Position numbers and translations under genes: made by a program
Part shown: positions 1 to 13,580 of the stretch, piece by piece
How positions within the stretch are numbered: position 1 is the stretch's first letter
Layout: every line of letters begins with the position of its first letter
Assembly (NCBI GenBank): GCA_016936415.1
Contig: JAFGXW010000018.1
Span: 1-43,442 of the forward strand
Length of the DNA: 43,442 bases
Direction of reading: 5' to 3'
DNA from: Bacilli bacterium
GTDB lineage: Bacteria > Bacillota_I > Bacilli_A > Izemoplasmatales > Izemoplasmataceae
The notes under the pieces: model-generated
What the model saw: the letters and a program-made list of their open reading frames with translations, nothing else
Told to the model about the DNA's origin: nothing
Database searches by the model: none

Positions 1-172
1 TAGAAAAGTAGACAGATTAGATTTAGAGACAATCGAATTTCATGAAAAAGTGTATGAAGGTTATATGATAATTGCAAAAAAATTTAGTGATCGTTTTAAA
101 ATAGTTAATGGGCAAAATCCCGTTGAACAAGTCGTCGAGGATACAATAAAAATATTAAAGACTGTGATTTAG
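1..172 (+). CDS. tmk: Thymidylate kinase, C-terminal fragment (truncated by window edge)
   Basis: Open frame to TAG at 170-172; translation ...DRLDLETIEFHEKVYEGYMIIAKKFSDRFKIVNGQNPVEQVVEDTIKIL resembles the TMK C-terminus; lies directly upstream of holB as in Bacillus. Confidence 0.8.
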   Translation, partial: RKVDRLDLETIEFHEKVYEGYMIIAKKFSDRFKIVNGQNPVEQVVEDTIKILKTVI

Positions 173-182
173 GTGATAATAT

Positions 183-1163
183 ATGGCATTTGATAAGATA
201 CGTTCTTCACAACCAATGGTTGTTCAATTACTTGAAAATAGTGTAAAAAAAGATCGTCTTTCGCATGCTTATTTATTTGAGGGTGAAATGGGGACTAAAA
301 AATTTGAAACAGCATTGTATTTTGCACAAATGCTTTTATGTACAAATGAAAAAAAGCCTTGTTTGACTTGCCACAATTGTCGAAGAATTGCCAGCCAAAC
401 TCACCCAAATGTCTATATCATTGAACCAAATAAAGGAATTATTAAGAAACAACAGATAACTGATTTACAAACAGAGTTTTCTAAAACCGGTGTGGAAAAA
501 GGTCCGAAGATTTATATTATTAAGGAAATCGAATGCGTAAACGTGAACGCAGCGAATTCGTTATTGAAATTTTTGGAAGAACCTACGCCAAATACGTATG
601 CAATTTTGACAACCACGAATATTAATAAATTATTACCAACTATTATATCTCGCTCACAGGTTGTGCAATTTTCATCGTTAAGCAAAGTGATTATTCAAGA
701 AGAGCTTGAAGAAATGGGATACCCAGTTCAAACCGCTTTAATTATTGCAAATGTTACTAGTTCAGTTTCTGAGGCAATTGATATTGCAAATAATGAGTTT
801 TTTATGAGTATTCTTGACTTAGTAAAAGAATTAAATAATATTATTGCCTCACAAGATGAGTCGATAATCATTTACTTTGGAGAGAATAGTAGTATAATAT
901 ACCAAGATAATAGTTTAAGCCAATTATTCTTATCGTTACTAATAATATATCAAAAAGATATTATCAATTATAAAATCAACGATCAAAAGCATATCGTGTT
1001 TACGGATGAGATTGAATCGATTGAAAGTATCGCAAGCAATAAAACTAAAAACAGACTGATTGAAGAATTAGAAAGCATGTTGAGTTTGAAAGCAAAACTC
1101 AATTCCTACATTAATGAACGACTGGCATATGATAATTTATTGCTTAGTTTAGAAAGAAGGTAG
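183..1163 (+). CDS. holB: DNA polymerase III subunit delta prime
   Basis: HAYLFEG, zinc-binding CLTCHNCRRI, NSLLKFLEEP motifs; tmk-holB-ricT synteny. Confidence 0.93.
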   Translation: MAFDKIRSSQPMVVQLLENSVKKDRLSHAYLFEGEMGTKKFETALYFAQMLLCTNEKKPCLTCHNCRRIASQTHPNVYIIEPNKGIIKKQQITDLQTEFSKTGVEKGPKIYIIKEIECVNVNAANSLLKFLEEPTPNTYAILTTTNINKLLPTIISRSQVVQFSSLSKVIIQEELEEMGYPVQTALIIANVTSSVSEAIDIANNEFFMSILDLVKELNNIIASQDESIIIYFGENSSIIYQDNSLSQLFLSLLIIYQKDIINYKINDQKHIVFTDEIESIESIASNKTKNRLIEELESMLSLKAKLNSYINERLAYDNLLLSLERR

Positions 1164-1167
1164 TAAT

Positions 1168-2007
1168 ATGGCAAATACCGTAATAGGTATTCGATTTAAA
1201 GCCGTAGGGAAAAAGTACTATTTTGACCCTGCTGGATTTGATGTATCAATAAATGACAAAGTAATTGTCGAGACAGTTCGTGGTATTGAACTCGGGACAG
1301 TTATTGAAGAACTAAAGGAAATTGATGATTCAGAAGTAATATCAGCATTAAAACCCGTACTTAGAATTGCTACGGAAGAGGATATGATAAATCATCAACG
1401 AAATCAAGATGATATTCCAATTGCATTAAAAAAATGCGAGGTTCAAATTAAGAAAAATAAGTTAGAAATGAAACTCTTGGGTTGTGAATACACATTAGAC
1501 CGTACGAAATTAATTATCTACTTTAATGCAGAGGGAAGAGTTGATTTTCGCGAATTGGTTAAAGATTTAGCGAATGAATTTAAAGTCAGAATCGAGTTAA
1601 GACAAGTAGGGACAAGAGATGGTGCGAAGTTCTTAGGTGGCATTGGACCATGTGGATACTTGATTTGTTGTAATACATTTTTAGGTGATTTTGATACAGT
1701 ATCAATAAAAATGGCGAAAAATCAAAACTTATCTCTCAATCCTGTGAATATCTCAGGATTATGTGGAAAACTACTTTGTTGTATTAAATATGAGGATGAT
1801 ACATATAAAGAACATCGACAAGTTCTTCCAAAAGTGAATTCTTATGTGAATACTGTTGATGGAAGAGCCAAAGTAATCGCTGTGAATATTATTAATAAAT
1901 CTGTTCGTGTAATGACTCAATCTGAGGGTATAAAATCATTTGACTTAGAAGAGTTGTTGAATATTGAAGAGTTTGATAGTAAAACAGTGATTCAAGATGA
2001 AGAATAA
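1168..2007 (+). CDS. ricT: PSP1-domain protein RicT/YaaT
   Basis: GTRDGAKFLGGIGPCGYLICC and NISGLCGKLLCCIKYE Cys motifs typical of YaaT/RicT. Confidence 0.92.
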   Translation: MANTVIGIRFKAVGKKYYFDPAGFDVSINDKVIVETVRGIELGTVIEELKEIDDSEVISALKPVLRIATEEDMINHQRNQDDIPIALKKCEVQIKKNKLEMKLLGCEYTLDRTKLIIYFNAEGRVDFRELVKDLANEFKVRIELRQVGTRDGAKFLGGIGPCGYLICCNTFLGDFDTVSIKMAKNQNLSLNPVNISGLCGKLLCCIKYEDDTYKEHRQVLPKVNSYVNTVDGRAKVIAVNIINKSVRVMTQSEGIKSFDLEELLNIEEFDSKTVIQDEE

Positions 2008-2019
2008 GTGAGTATAATG

Positions 2020-2751
2020 AGTAAGGAAGTCATTAATGATCTGTTGGGTTATGATGGATTGAAAATTATTCAACGACCAGACATGTTTAATTTTTCACTT
2101 GATTCTACTTTGTTGGCAGATTTTTGTAATCCCCTTGTAAAGACCAAAAAAATATTGGATTTGGGAACGGGAAATGCTCCAATTCCATTATTTTTATCGT
2201 TAAAAACGAATGCAAAAATTATTGGTATTGAAATACAAGAGGATGTGTTTGATCTAGCAAAGAGAAGTGTAGAACTTAATCATTTGTCCGATCAGATTAC
2301 AATTATTCATGATGATATCAAGGGAATACATAAGAAATTTGAAAATGGGGAGTTTGATATTGTAACTTGTAATCCTCCATTCTTTAAATATAAGGAATCT
2401 TCGCACACTAATAAAAACGAATATAAAACAATTGCTAGACATGAAGTCCTTGTAACGTTAGAAGATATCATTGTTGAGTCAAAAAGATTACTTTCTACAA
2501 AGGGTAGTTTGGTGATGGTTCACCGAACAGATAGACTAGTTGATATTATAAACCTATTAACGAAACATAATTTTGCATTGAAAAGAATGCGTCTCGTATA
2601 CCCAAAAGTGGGAGAAGTTTCAAATATGGTATTGATAGATGCTTCAAACAATGGATTACAGGGATTAAAGATTTTAGAACCATTATACGTACATGAAGAT
2701 GATCAGTATACCAAAGAAATCTTAAGAATTTTTCATTATGGAGAAGAGTGA
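2020..2751 (+). CDS. tRNA1(Val) adenine N6-methyltransferase family protein (YfiC/YabB-like)
   Basis: LDLGTGNAPIPLFL SAM motif and NPPFFK catalytic motif; ORF track starts at GTG 2008, ATG 2020 is an alternative. Confidence 0.88.
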   Translation, partial: SKEVINDLLGYDGLKIIQRPDMFNFSLDSTLLADFCNPLVKTKKILDLGTGNAPIPLFLSLKTNAKIIGIEIQEDVFDLAKRSVELNHLSDQITIIHDDIKGIHKKFENGEFDIVTCNPPFFKYKESSHTNKNEYKTIARHEVLVTLEDIIVESKRLLSTKGSLVMVHRTDRLVDIINLLTKHNFALKRMRLVYPKVGEVSNMVLIDASNNGLQGLKILEPLYVHEDDQYTKEILRIFHYGEE

Positions 2752-2755
2752 TTTG

Positions 2756-6406
<3,651 letters not shown>

Positions 6407-6426
6407 TAAATATCTAGTTAATTTTA

Positions 6427-6455
6427 TTGACAAAGGGTACTAAATAATATATTAT
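6427..6455 (+). promoter_or_regulatory. Sigma-A-like promoter for rplM-rpsI
   Basis: TTGACA (6427-6432), 17-nt spacer, TATTAT (6450-6455). Confidence 0.65.
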
Positions 6456-6459
6456 ATAC

Positions 6460-6511
6460 TTCGGTACATTTACAAAAGAACACCCACGCCCGACATTATA
6501 AAATATAATTG
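6460..6511 (+). ncRNA. Possible L13 leader (ribosomal protein autoregulatory 5' UTR)
   Basis: Untranslated leader before rplM containing AACACCCACGCCCGACAT, which I associate with L13-type leaders; covariance model not run. Confidence 0.4.
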
Positions 6512-6523
6512 GAGGACATTAGA

Positions 6524-6958
6524 ATGAAAACATTCATGGCAAATAATCAAAACATTGAACGTACATGGTTTGTTGTAGACGCTAAAGGCCAAAGACTTGG
6601 TCGTTTATCTACTGAAGTAGCTACTATTTTAAGAGGTAAACATAAACCTACATTTACACCTCATGTAGATTGTGGAGATTACATCATTGTAATCAATGCA
6701 AAAGAAATTGAGTTAACTGGTAACAAATGGGATCAAAAGAAATATTACAGACATTCACTTCATCCAGGTGGTTTAACTACTACTACGGCTAAAGTGATGA
6801 ACCAAACTTATCCTGAAAGAATGATTGAGTTTGCTGTAAAAGGAATGCTTCCAAAAGGAAGATTAGGTAGACAAATGTACAAAAAATTGTATGTGTATGC
6901 TGGGAACGAACATCCACATGCAGCTCAAAAACCACAAGTTTTTGAGTTGAAAGGTTAG
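6524..6958 (+). CDS. rplM: 50S ribosomal protein L13
   Basis: [35 protein letters not shown] before ATG 6524. Confidence 0.97.
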   Translation: MKTFMANNQNIERTWFVVDAKGQRLGRLSTEVATILRGKHKPTFTPHVDCGDYIIVINAKEIELTGNKWDQKKYYRHSLHPGGLTTTTAKVMNQTYPERMIEFAVKGMLPKGRLGRQMYKKLYVYAGNEHPHAAQKPQVFELKG

Positions 6959-6969
6959 GAGGAATTTAA

Positions 6970-7365
6970 ATGGCAAATGTAGTAATGTACAGAGGTACAG
7001 GACGTAGAAAAAGTTCAGTAGCTCGTGTAATGTTAACACCAGGTACCGGAAAATTCATCATTAACGGAAGAACATTTGAAAACTATATTCCATCAGCTGC
7101 AACACGTTTAGACGTATTACAACCACTAGAAATCACTAGCACAAAAGCATCTTATGATATTAATGTTACTGTTTACGGTGGTGGTATAACAGGTCAAGCA
7201 GGAGCAATCCGTCATGGTATTACTCGCGCTTTACTTGAGGTAAATGCTGATTTTAGACCTGCTTTAAAAGTGAAAGGTCTAATCACTCGTGACCCACGTG
7301 TTAAAGAACGTAAAAAACCAGGACTTAAAGGTGCTCGTAGAGCTCCACAATTTAGTAAACGTTAA
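6970..7365 (+). CDS. rpsI: 30S ribosomal protein S9
   Basis: [14 protein letters not shown]...[25 protein letters not shown]. Confidence 0.98.
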   Translation: MANVVMYRGTGRRKSSVARVMLTPGTGKFIINGRTFENYIPSAATRLDVLQPLEITSTKASYDINVTVYGGGITGQAGAIRHGITRALLEVNADFRPALKVKGLITRDPRVKERKKPGLKGARRAPQFSKR

Positions 7366-7373
7366 AAATTGCC

Positions 7374-7404
7374 AAAAAACACAACATCCCACGTTGTGTT
7401 TTTT
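7374..7404 (+). terminator. Rho-independent terminator after rpsI
   Basis: AAAAAACACAAC-atcccac-GTTGTGTTTTTT. Confidence 0.9.
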
Positions 7405-7503
7405 TATTTCATTTTAATTTGAATATATGACAATATTATTGAAAGAGTATATATATTTATACTGCGTGAATATGTTATAATTTCACATGAGAAGGTGACC
7501 GAA

Positions 7504-8877
7504 ATGAGTAAAGAAGATACAAGAAGATATTTAATACTGAAAGATCCTAATATTTATAAGGGTCTAATATTTCTAGCACTTCCTGTCATGCTGAATAACT
7601 TTATCAAGACAATTCATGATATTGTTGACATGTATTTTGTTTCAAAAATTGCAGATCATAGTGCAGAAGCAGTTAGTTCGATTTCAATCACTTTCCCTGT
7701 AATATTTATGTTTATATCAATTGGAATAGGACTGGGAATTGCAGGTACTTCATTGATCTCACAATTTGTAGGTTCTAATTTAAGAGAAGAAGCAAAACGT
7801 TACGCGACAAATCTCTTCATAATATCAGCATTAATTGGATTATTGTTAAATATCATAGCATTTTTTGGAGCACCATTTATAATGGAATTGATGGGAGCAA
7901 CAGGATATCTATTAACCAATAGCGTTTCATATTTACAAATTCGTTCTTTTGAACTTACAGCAGTGTTTATTTTCTTTGCTTTTACAGCCATTAAACAAGC
8001 AGATGGGGATACTATAACTCCCATGTATTATGGTGTTGTTACAATTATTCTTAACATTATTTTATCTCCACTTTTAATCTCTTTATTGGATTTAGGTGTA
8101 CAAGGTGCAGCATACGCTACATTGATTGCAAATATTATCATTATGCCATTTGTTTTATATCAGTTGTTTTTATCCAAAAACGGACTTACTGTTTCTTTTG
8201 TCAATCAAGGATACCATGCAAAAGCAGCAGGTGAAATTGTTAACACTGCAATTCCAGCATCTACAGGGCAAGCATTAACTGCTGTTGGGTTTATTATCAT
8301 GAACTCAATTATTATTTCTTATGGTACTGAAACCTTAGCAGCATTTAGCGTAGGGAACAGATTGAGTAGTTTAATCTTGCATCCAGTTATGGCAATTGGA
8401 ACAGTCTTAGCAGCTTATATTGGTCAAAACATTGGTAATTTAAACGTCAGTAGGGCAAAAGAATCTGTTCGAAAAGGAATGATATTATCTGTTTCTGTTA
8501 TGGTAGTATTAAGCGCAATTGCTTTGTTCTTAAGAGAACCAATGATTGCACTATTCTTGAATGATGATCCGGTATCATTTGAACTTGCTGTTAAGTACAT
8601 GTTTTTCTTGATTATTGGGTTACCATTGATGGCTGTATTTCAAACTTTTATTGGGACATACAATGGAACTGGACACACAAATTACACTTTCATTGTAGGT
8701 GTAACTAGATTGTTTATATTGAGAATTCCTTTGATATTTATCTTTAAGTATTTTACAGATATGGGAAGCAGTGGAATTTGGACTGCCATGTTAATTAGTA
8801 ATTTTATCATTGCATTTATTGGTTATGCATTTTATACCAGATTGGATTTTACACCTAAAGTTGATATACAAGGCTAG
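7504..8877 (+). CDS. MATE family multidrug/Na+ efflux protein
   Basis: 12-TM MATE-like translation (LPVMLNNFIKTIHDIVDMYFVSK, SISITFPVIFMF). Confidence 0.9.
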   Translation: MSKEDTRRYLILKDPNIYKGLIFLALPVMLNNFIKTIHDIVDMYFVSKIADHSAEAVSSISITFPVIFMFISIGIGLGIAGTSLISQFVGSNLREEAKRYATNLFIISALIGLLLNIIAFFGAPFIMELMGATGYLLTNSVSYLQIRSFELTAVFIFFAFTAIKQADGDTITPMYYGVVTIILNIILSPLLISLLDLGVQGAAYATLIANIIIMPFVLYQLFLSKNGLTVSFVNQGYHAKAAGEIVNTAIPASTGQALTAVGFIIMNSIIISYGTETLAAFSVGNRLSSLILHPVMAIGTVLAAYIGQNIGNLNVSRAKESVRKGMILSVSVMVVLSAIALFLREPMIALFLNDDPVSFELAVKYMFFLIIGLPLMAVFQTFIGTYNGTGHTNYTFIVGVTRLFILRIPLIFIFKYFTDMGSSGIWTAMLISNFIIAFIGYAFYTRLDFTPKVDIQG

Positions 8878-8965
8878 AAGATTTCTTTTAGTCTTTTTTT
8901 AGTCTATTTTCTAATTGTATTTTATTGGTAATTGTACTATAATATGGAAGTCAAGGAGTGATATT

Positions 8966-10384
8966 ATGGATGTACGAGTTAGATACGCACCAAGTCCAAC
9001 AGGACACCTACATATAGGTAACGCTAGAACCGCTTTGTTTAATTATTTATTCGCTAGAAAATACAATGGAACATTTGTTTTAAGAATCGAAGATACTGAT
9101 ATCGAAAGAAACGTATCAGGTGGAGAAGAATCACAACTAAAATACTTAAAATGGTTGGGAATTGAATGGGATGAATCAGTTGATATAGATAAAGGTTATG
9201 GTCCTTATCGTCAACTAGAACGATTAGATATTTATCAAAAATATGCTCAAATTCTTGTTGATACGGGAGTAGCATATAAGTGTTATTGTACTCCTGAAGA
9301 ACTGAATGAAGAGAGAGAACATTTAAGTGAAGAGGGAAATGATCAAATTCACTATTCACGTAAGTGCTTGGGATTGCCAGATCAAGATAAGCCTTTTGTA
9401 TTACGTTTTAAGGTTCCTGATAATGAGATATATAGCTTCAATGATATTGTTAAAGGTGAAGTTTCATTTAGGAGTGAAGATTTTGGCGATTGGGTTATGA
9501 TGAAAAACAATGGGATTCCTACTTATAATTTTGCTTGTGTAATCGATGATTATCTAATGAAAATATCACACGTTTTAAGAGGAGAAGATCATATTACCAA
9601 TACACCTAAGCAATTAATGGTCTATAAAGCACTCGGGTGGGATGCTCCAATATTTGGTCATATGACACTTATCGTAAATGAAAATAATAAAAAATTGTCA
9701 AAAAGAGATTTTTCAATTATTCAATATATTGAGCAATATCAAGAATTGGGTTATTTACCTGATGCGCTATTTAATTTCATTTCATTATTGGGATGGAGTC
9801 CTACAGGAGAAGAAGAAATTTTATCACATGATCAATTCGTAGAACAATTTGATGAGACGAGGTTATCTAAATCTCCTGCGAAATTTGATAAAGAAAAACT
9901 AGCATATATTAACAATAGATATGTAAAGGAACTAACATTAGAAGACACTGTTGAATTATGTATGCCACATTTGGTTAAAAGCGGAATTTACGATGGACAG
10001 TCAGATGAGTGGGTAAACGCATTGGTTTCAATTTTTAAAGACAGAATAAGTTATGGTGCTCAAATTATAGATTTATATGAAGAGTTCTTCAATCAAGAAT
10101 TTGTTCTTGATGAAGAATCCAAAGAATTTTTAGAACAAGATGGTGTGAATCAAACGTTGATAGTGTTTAGAGACCTACTAAGTCAATTAGATGAATTTAC
10201 TGCAGAAAATATTCAACCATTAATCAAGGAAACGGGTAAAAATGCTGGTGTAAAAGGAAAAATGTTATATATGCCTTTACGAATTGCGACTACTGCTTCT
10301 ATGCATGGACCAGATTTACCAAAAGTATTGGCTTTGCTTGAAAAGGAAATTGTTTTAGAAAGACTAGATTCCATTATAAAATAA
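8966..10384 (+). CDS. gltX: Glutamyl-tRNA synthetase
   Basis: MDVRVRYAPSPTGHLHIGNARTALFNYLFAR, KLSKRD; ATG 8966 after AAGGAG. Confidence 0.96.
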   Translation: MDVRVRYAPSPTGHLHIGNARTALFNYLFARKYNGTFVLRIEDTDIERNVSGGEESQLKYLKWLGIEWDESVDIDKGYGPYRQLERLDIYQKYAQILVDTGVAYKCYCTPEELNEEREHLSEEGNDQIHYSRKCLGLPDQDKPFVLRFKVPDNEIYSFNDIVKGEVSFRSEDFGDWVMMKNNGIPTYNFACVIDDYLMKISHVLRGEDHITNTPKQLMVYKALGWDAPIFGHMTLIVNENNKKLSKRDFSIIQYIEQYQELGYLPDALFNFISLLGWSPTGEEEILSHDQFVEQFDETRLSKSPAKFDKEKLAYINNRYVKELTLEDTVELCMPHLVKSGIYDGQSDEWVNALVSIFKDRISYGAQIIDLYEEFFNQEFVLDEESKEFLEQDGVNQTLIVFRDLLSQLDEFTAENIQPLIKETGKNAGVKGKMLYMPLRIATTASMHGPDLPKVLALLEKEIVLERLDSIIK

Positions 10385-10387
10385 ATA

Positions 10388-10415
10388 ACAGAAAGTCTTC
10401 GGACTTTCTGTTTTG
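10388..10415 (+). terminator. Terminator after gltX with UUCG tetraloop
   Basis: ACAGAAAGTC-ttcg-GACTTTCTGTTTTG. Confidence 0.88.
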
Positions 10416-10487
10416 TCTTCAAGGTAAAAGTGTTATGATGGAATCAAATAGCTTGCTGTATATAATGTATTTAGATAGGGTGATACG

Positions 10488-11201
10488 ATGGAAACACGAA
10501 TTAATAAGTATTTAAGTGAAATTGGGTATTGTTCAAGAAGAGAAGCAGATCGACTAATTACCGATAAAAGAATTACTGTGAATGACAGCATTCCTGAAAT
10601 CGGAATGAAGATATCTGAAAATGATGTTGTGAAAGTTGATGGTAAAGAAGTGACTAGAACTGAAAAACTGGTGTATATTGCTTTGCATAAACCAGTAGGA
10701 ATTACATCTACAACAGATCAATCCATTAAGGGAAATATAGTAGATTTTATGAAATACCCAACTAGAATCTTTCATGTTGGAAGATTGGACAAAGACTCTT
10801 CTGGGTTGATTTTGATGACAAATGATGGGGATATAGTAAATAAAATTCTTCGTGCAGAGAATAATCATGAAAAAGAGTATATTGTTCGAGTTGATAAGCC
10901 TATTACAAATGAATTTATTGATGGAATGAAAAGTGGTGTTCCTATTCTTGATACAGTGACGAAACCTTGCATTGTTCAAAGAATTGGGCACAAGGAGTTT
11001 TCCATAATTTTAACAGAAGGTATGAATCGTCAAATAAGAAGAATGTGCCATTATTTTGGATTTGAAGTTCATAATTTAAAACGGGTAAGAATTATGAATA
11101 TTGAATTAGATATTCCAAAAGGTGAATGGAGATATCTCACGGAAAACGAAATAAAAACGTTGAAAAACTTGGTGGAAAACTCTACAAAAACATTTATTTA
11201 A
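10488..11201 (+). CDS. rluF: 23S rRNA pseudouridine synthase, RluF-like
   Basis: S4 domain RINKYLSEIGYCSRREADRLI; GRLDKDSSGLILMTNDGDIVNKILRAENNHEKEY and NRQIRRMC. Confidence 0.85.
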   Translation: METRINKYLSEIGYCSRREADRLITDKRITVNDSIPEIGMKISENDVVKVDGKEVTRTEKLVYIALHKPVGITSTTDQSIKGNIVDFMKYPTRIFHVGRLDKDSSGLILMTNDGDIVNKILRAENNHEKEYIVRVDKPITNEFIDGMKSGVPILDTVTKPCIVQRIGHKEFSIILTEGMNRQIRRMCHYFGFEVHNLKRVRIMNIELDIPKGEWRYLTENEIKTLKNLVENSTKTFI

Positions 11202-11291
11202 AAAAATGTGTAAGTGAGCAAAATATACCTATTTTAGCACTTTAAAGCACTTGTAAAACGCGTAGGTAAAACATAACACAAAAAAAATTGT

Positions 11292-11320
11292 TTGCATTGA
11301 TACAAAATATATATTATAAT
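11292..11320 (+). promoter_or_regulatory. Sigma-A-like promoter upstream of csp
   Basis: TTGCAT, 17-nt spacer, TATAAT. Confidence 0.65.
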
Positions 11321-11355
11321 AATCACTAGAAACGAAGAAAGAAAAGGAGATTTAC

Positions 11356-11553
11356 ATGACTGGTACAGTAAAATGGTTTAATTCAGAAAAAGGTTACGGA
11401 TTTATTACTACTGAAGATGGAGCAGACATTTTTGTTCATTTCTCAGCAATTGGCGGAGAAGGATTCAAAACATTAGACGAAGGTCAAAAAGTTGAATTCG
11501 ACGTTGTTGAGGGAGACAGAGGACCTCAAGCTTCTAACGTAGTAAAACTTTAA
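11356..11553 (+). CDS. csp: Cold-shock protein
   Basis: [33 protein letters not shown]1/RNP2 motifs. Confidence 0.97.
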   Translation: MTGTVKWFNSEKGYGFITTEDGADIFVHFSAIGGEGFKTLDEGQKVEFDVVEGDRGPQASNVVKL

Positions 11554-11563
11554 TGAATTAGCA

Positions 11564-11588
11564 AAACAGGAGATTTTCTCCTGTTTTT
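11564..11588 (+). terminator. Terminator after csp
   Basis: AACAGGAGA-ttt-TCTCCTGTTTTT. Confidence 0.88.
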
Positions 11589-11710
11589 ATTTATTTACTC
11601 TTCATCAGATATTCGTTATAATTTAGGTGGATAAAGGTGTTAATATACATAAATTATGTTATAATCATTTTGATAAAGCAATTGATTTATAATGATAAGG
11701 AAGTGTTACA

Positions 11711-13045
11711 ATGAAAATATTTAATTCATATTCAAATCAATTGGAAGAGTTTGTTCCAATTCATAAAGGAATTGTAAATATGTATGTTTGTGGTCCAACT
11801 GTATATAACTACATTCATATTGGAAATGCTAGACCAGTTATCTTTTTTGATACGGTTAGGAGATATTTTGAGTTTCGTGATTACAAAGTGAACTTTGTTT
11901 CTAACTTCACTGATGTGGATGACAAAATTATTACCAAAGCACTGGAATTAGAAACAACAGAAAAAGAGGTCACTGATCAATTTATTGCGGCGTTTTTAAG
12001 AGATGTGGAAAAAGTAAATTCTTCAACAGATTATTTAAAACCTAGAGTGACTGATTATATGGATCATATCATAGAATATATTGGAATTCTTGTCCAAAAA
12101 GGCTATGCATATGAAACGGATGGTGACGTCTATTTTCGAGTGGAAAACGTGCAAGAATATGGAAAATTATCAAACAGAAATATCGATGATTTGATTAGTG
12201 GGTCAAGAATTGATATCAATGATAAAAAAGAGAACCCTCTTGATTTTACCTTGTGGAAAAAGACAGAAATCGGGATTAATTTTGAATCACCTTGGGGTCG
12301 CGGAAGACCTGGTTGGCATACAGAATGTGTGGCAATGATTGATGATATTTTTGGCGAGCAGATTGACATTCATGGTGGTGGTAGTGGTTTAATGTTTCCT
12401 CATCATGAAAATGAAATTGCACAGTCTCTGGTTTTAAATCATCATCATTTAGCGAAGTATTGGATGCATAATGGACTGTTAAATATATCTGGAAATAAAA
12501 TGAGTAAAAGCGAAGGTGAGATTGTACTAGTCAAAGATTTAATTATTGATTCAAATGCGTTTAGATTATTCACATTATCCACGCATTACCGTAGCCCAAT
12601 CAATTATTCAGAAGAAGTTTTAGCATCATATGAAAAAGAGTGGGAAAAATTAAAAAGGGCTTATACCTCTTTATATTTAAAACTTGATTTGGCAGATGCA
12701 TTATATGAAAATGCTATAATCGATCCGGATTTGCTTCTTATTTATAAAGACTTCTTAAGTGCAATGGATAATGATTTCAATACACCTAATGTGATTACCG
12801 CTTTGCAAGATTTAACTAAAATAGCGAATCAAATGTTGCGAAATAAAACTGAAAATGGTGTTATTTTGTCTGTGATTAAGTTGTTTGATGATATTTTTTC
12901 AGTGTTGGGATTGAGGGTTGATGTTTCTCCACTGAATTCATCTGATAAGGAAACATATCATTTATGGATGAAAGCACGAGATGATAAGGATTTTGATAAG
13001 GCTGATATTTACAGAAATATTCTTCAAGAAAAAGGTATTATTTAA
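11711..13045 (+). CDS. cysS: Cysteinyl-tRNA synthetase
   Basis: MYVCGPTVYNYIHIGNARP, GRPGWHTEC, GSGLMFPHHENEIAQS, KMSKSEG. Confidence 0.97.
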   Translation: MKIFNSYSNQLEEFVPIHKGIVNMYVCGPTVYNYIHIGNARPVIFFDTVRRYFEFRDYKVNFVSNFTDVDDKIITKALELETTEKEVTDQFIAAFLRDVEKVNSSTDYLKPRVTDYMDHIIEYIGILVQKGYAYETDGDVYFRVENVQEYGKLSNRNIDDLISGSRIDINDKKENPLDFTLWKKTEIGINFESPWGRGRPGWHTECVAMIDDIFGEQIDIHGGGSGLMFPHHENEIAQSLVLNHHHLAKYWMHNGLLNISGNKMSKSEGEIVLVKDLIIDSNAFRLFTLSTHYRSPINYSEEVLASYEKEWEKLKRAYTSLYLKLDLADALYENAIIDPDLLLIYKDFLSAMDNDFNTPNVITALQDLTKIANQMLRNKTENGVILSVIKLFDDIFSVLGLRVDVSPLNSSDKETYHLWMKARDDKDFDKADIYRNILQEKGII

Positions 13046-13416
13046 TGAATCAACTTAGTGGAAATACATTGGCATATCTTGGTGATAGTGTATTTGAACT
13101 CGCAGTGAGAGAATATCTCATTTCTAAAGGTGTTACAAGGGTTGACGACTTGCATAAACAAGCAATAGTATTCACAAGTGCAACTGGGCAAATGAATGCG
13201 TATGATTTATTAGAGTCAAATCTAACAGAAAAAGAAATGAATATATTTAAAAGAGGAAGAAATGGTGAATCAACTCGGAAACCCAAAAATGCTTCTTTGG
13301 CTACTTATCAAAAGGCAACAGGATTTGAGGCTCTAATTGGATATTTATATCTTGAAAACGAGCAAGAAAGACTTCAAGAATTACTTCAAATTATATTTGA
13401 GCATACCACAAAATAA
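13045..13416 (+). CDS. mrnC: Mini-ribonuclease 3
   Basis: NTLAYLGDSVFELAVREYLI; directly downstream of cysS as in Bacillus. Confidence 0.93.
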   Translation: MNQLSGNTLAYLGDSVFELAVREYLISKGVTRVDDLHKQAIVFTSATGQMNAYDLLESNLTEKEMNIFKRGRNGESTRKPKNASLATYQKATGFEALIGYLYLENEQERLQELLQIIFEHTTK

Positions 13417-13420
13417 ATGT

Positions 13421-13479
13421 AAGGTAACGATATCATGTTTTGTCTTATGATTGACTGTAATGCAAAAGCACTGTAAACT
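13421..13479 (+). promoter_or_regulatory. Predicted promoter with upstream cre-like operator (pullulanase gene)
   Basis: AAGGTAACGATATCAT (13421-13436; 15/16 to WTGNNARCGNWWWCAW); shared TATCATGTTTTGTC (13431-13444); TTGACT (13451-13456), 17-nt spacer, TAAACT (13474-13479). Confidence 0.6.
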
Positions 13480-13528
13480 ACTGTTATATATTTGGAATAG
13501 ACAATAGTATTTGTGCATATTGAATAAC

Positions 13529-13563
13529 AAAAAATGTCTAAATCAAATTTAGACGTTTTTTTT
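13529..13563 (+). terminator. Intrinsic terminator-like hairpin in the 5' leader of the pullulanase gene
   Basis: AAAAAAT-GTCTAAAT-caa-ATTTAGAC-GTTTTTTTT, immediately before the AAAGGAGG Shine-Dalgarno. Confidence 0.8.
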
Positions 13564-13580
13564 AAAAAAGGAGGATTAAA

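Noticed and set aside
8878-8910. Possible terminator after the MATE gene (AGAAGATTTCTTTTAGTCTTTTTTTAGTC)
   Set aside because: T-rich but no stable GC-containing stem could be drawn.
9054-9359. 101-aa minus-strand ORF inside gltX
   Set aside because: Antisense to a clearly conserved gene, low-complexity composition, no convincing ribosome-binding site; a frame artefact.
10554-10991. 145-aa minus-strand ORF inside rluF
   Set aside because: Fully antisense to a recognisable pseudouridine synthase; translation has no recognisable family features.
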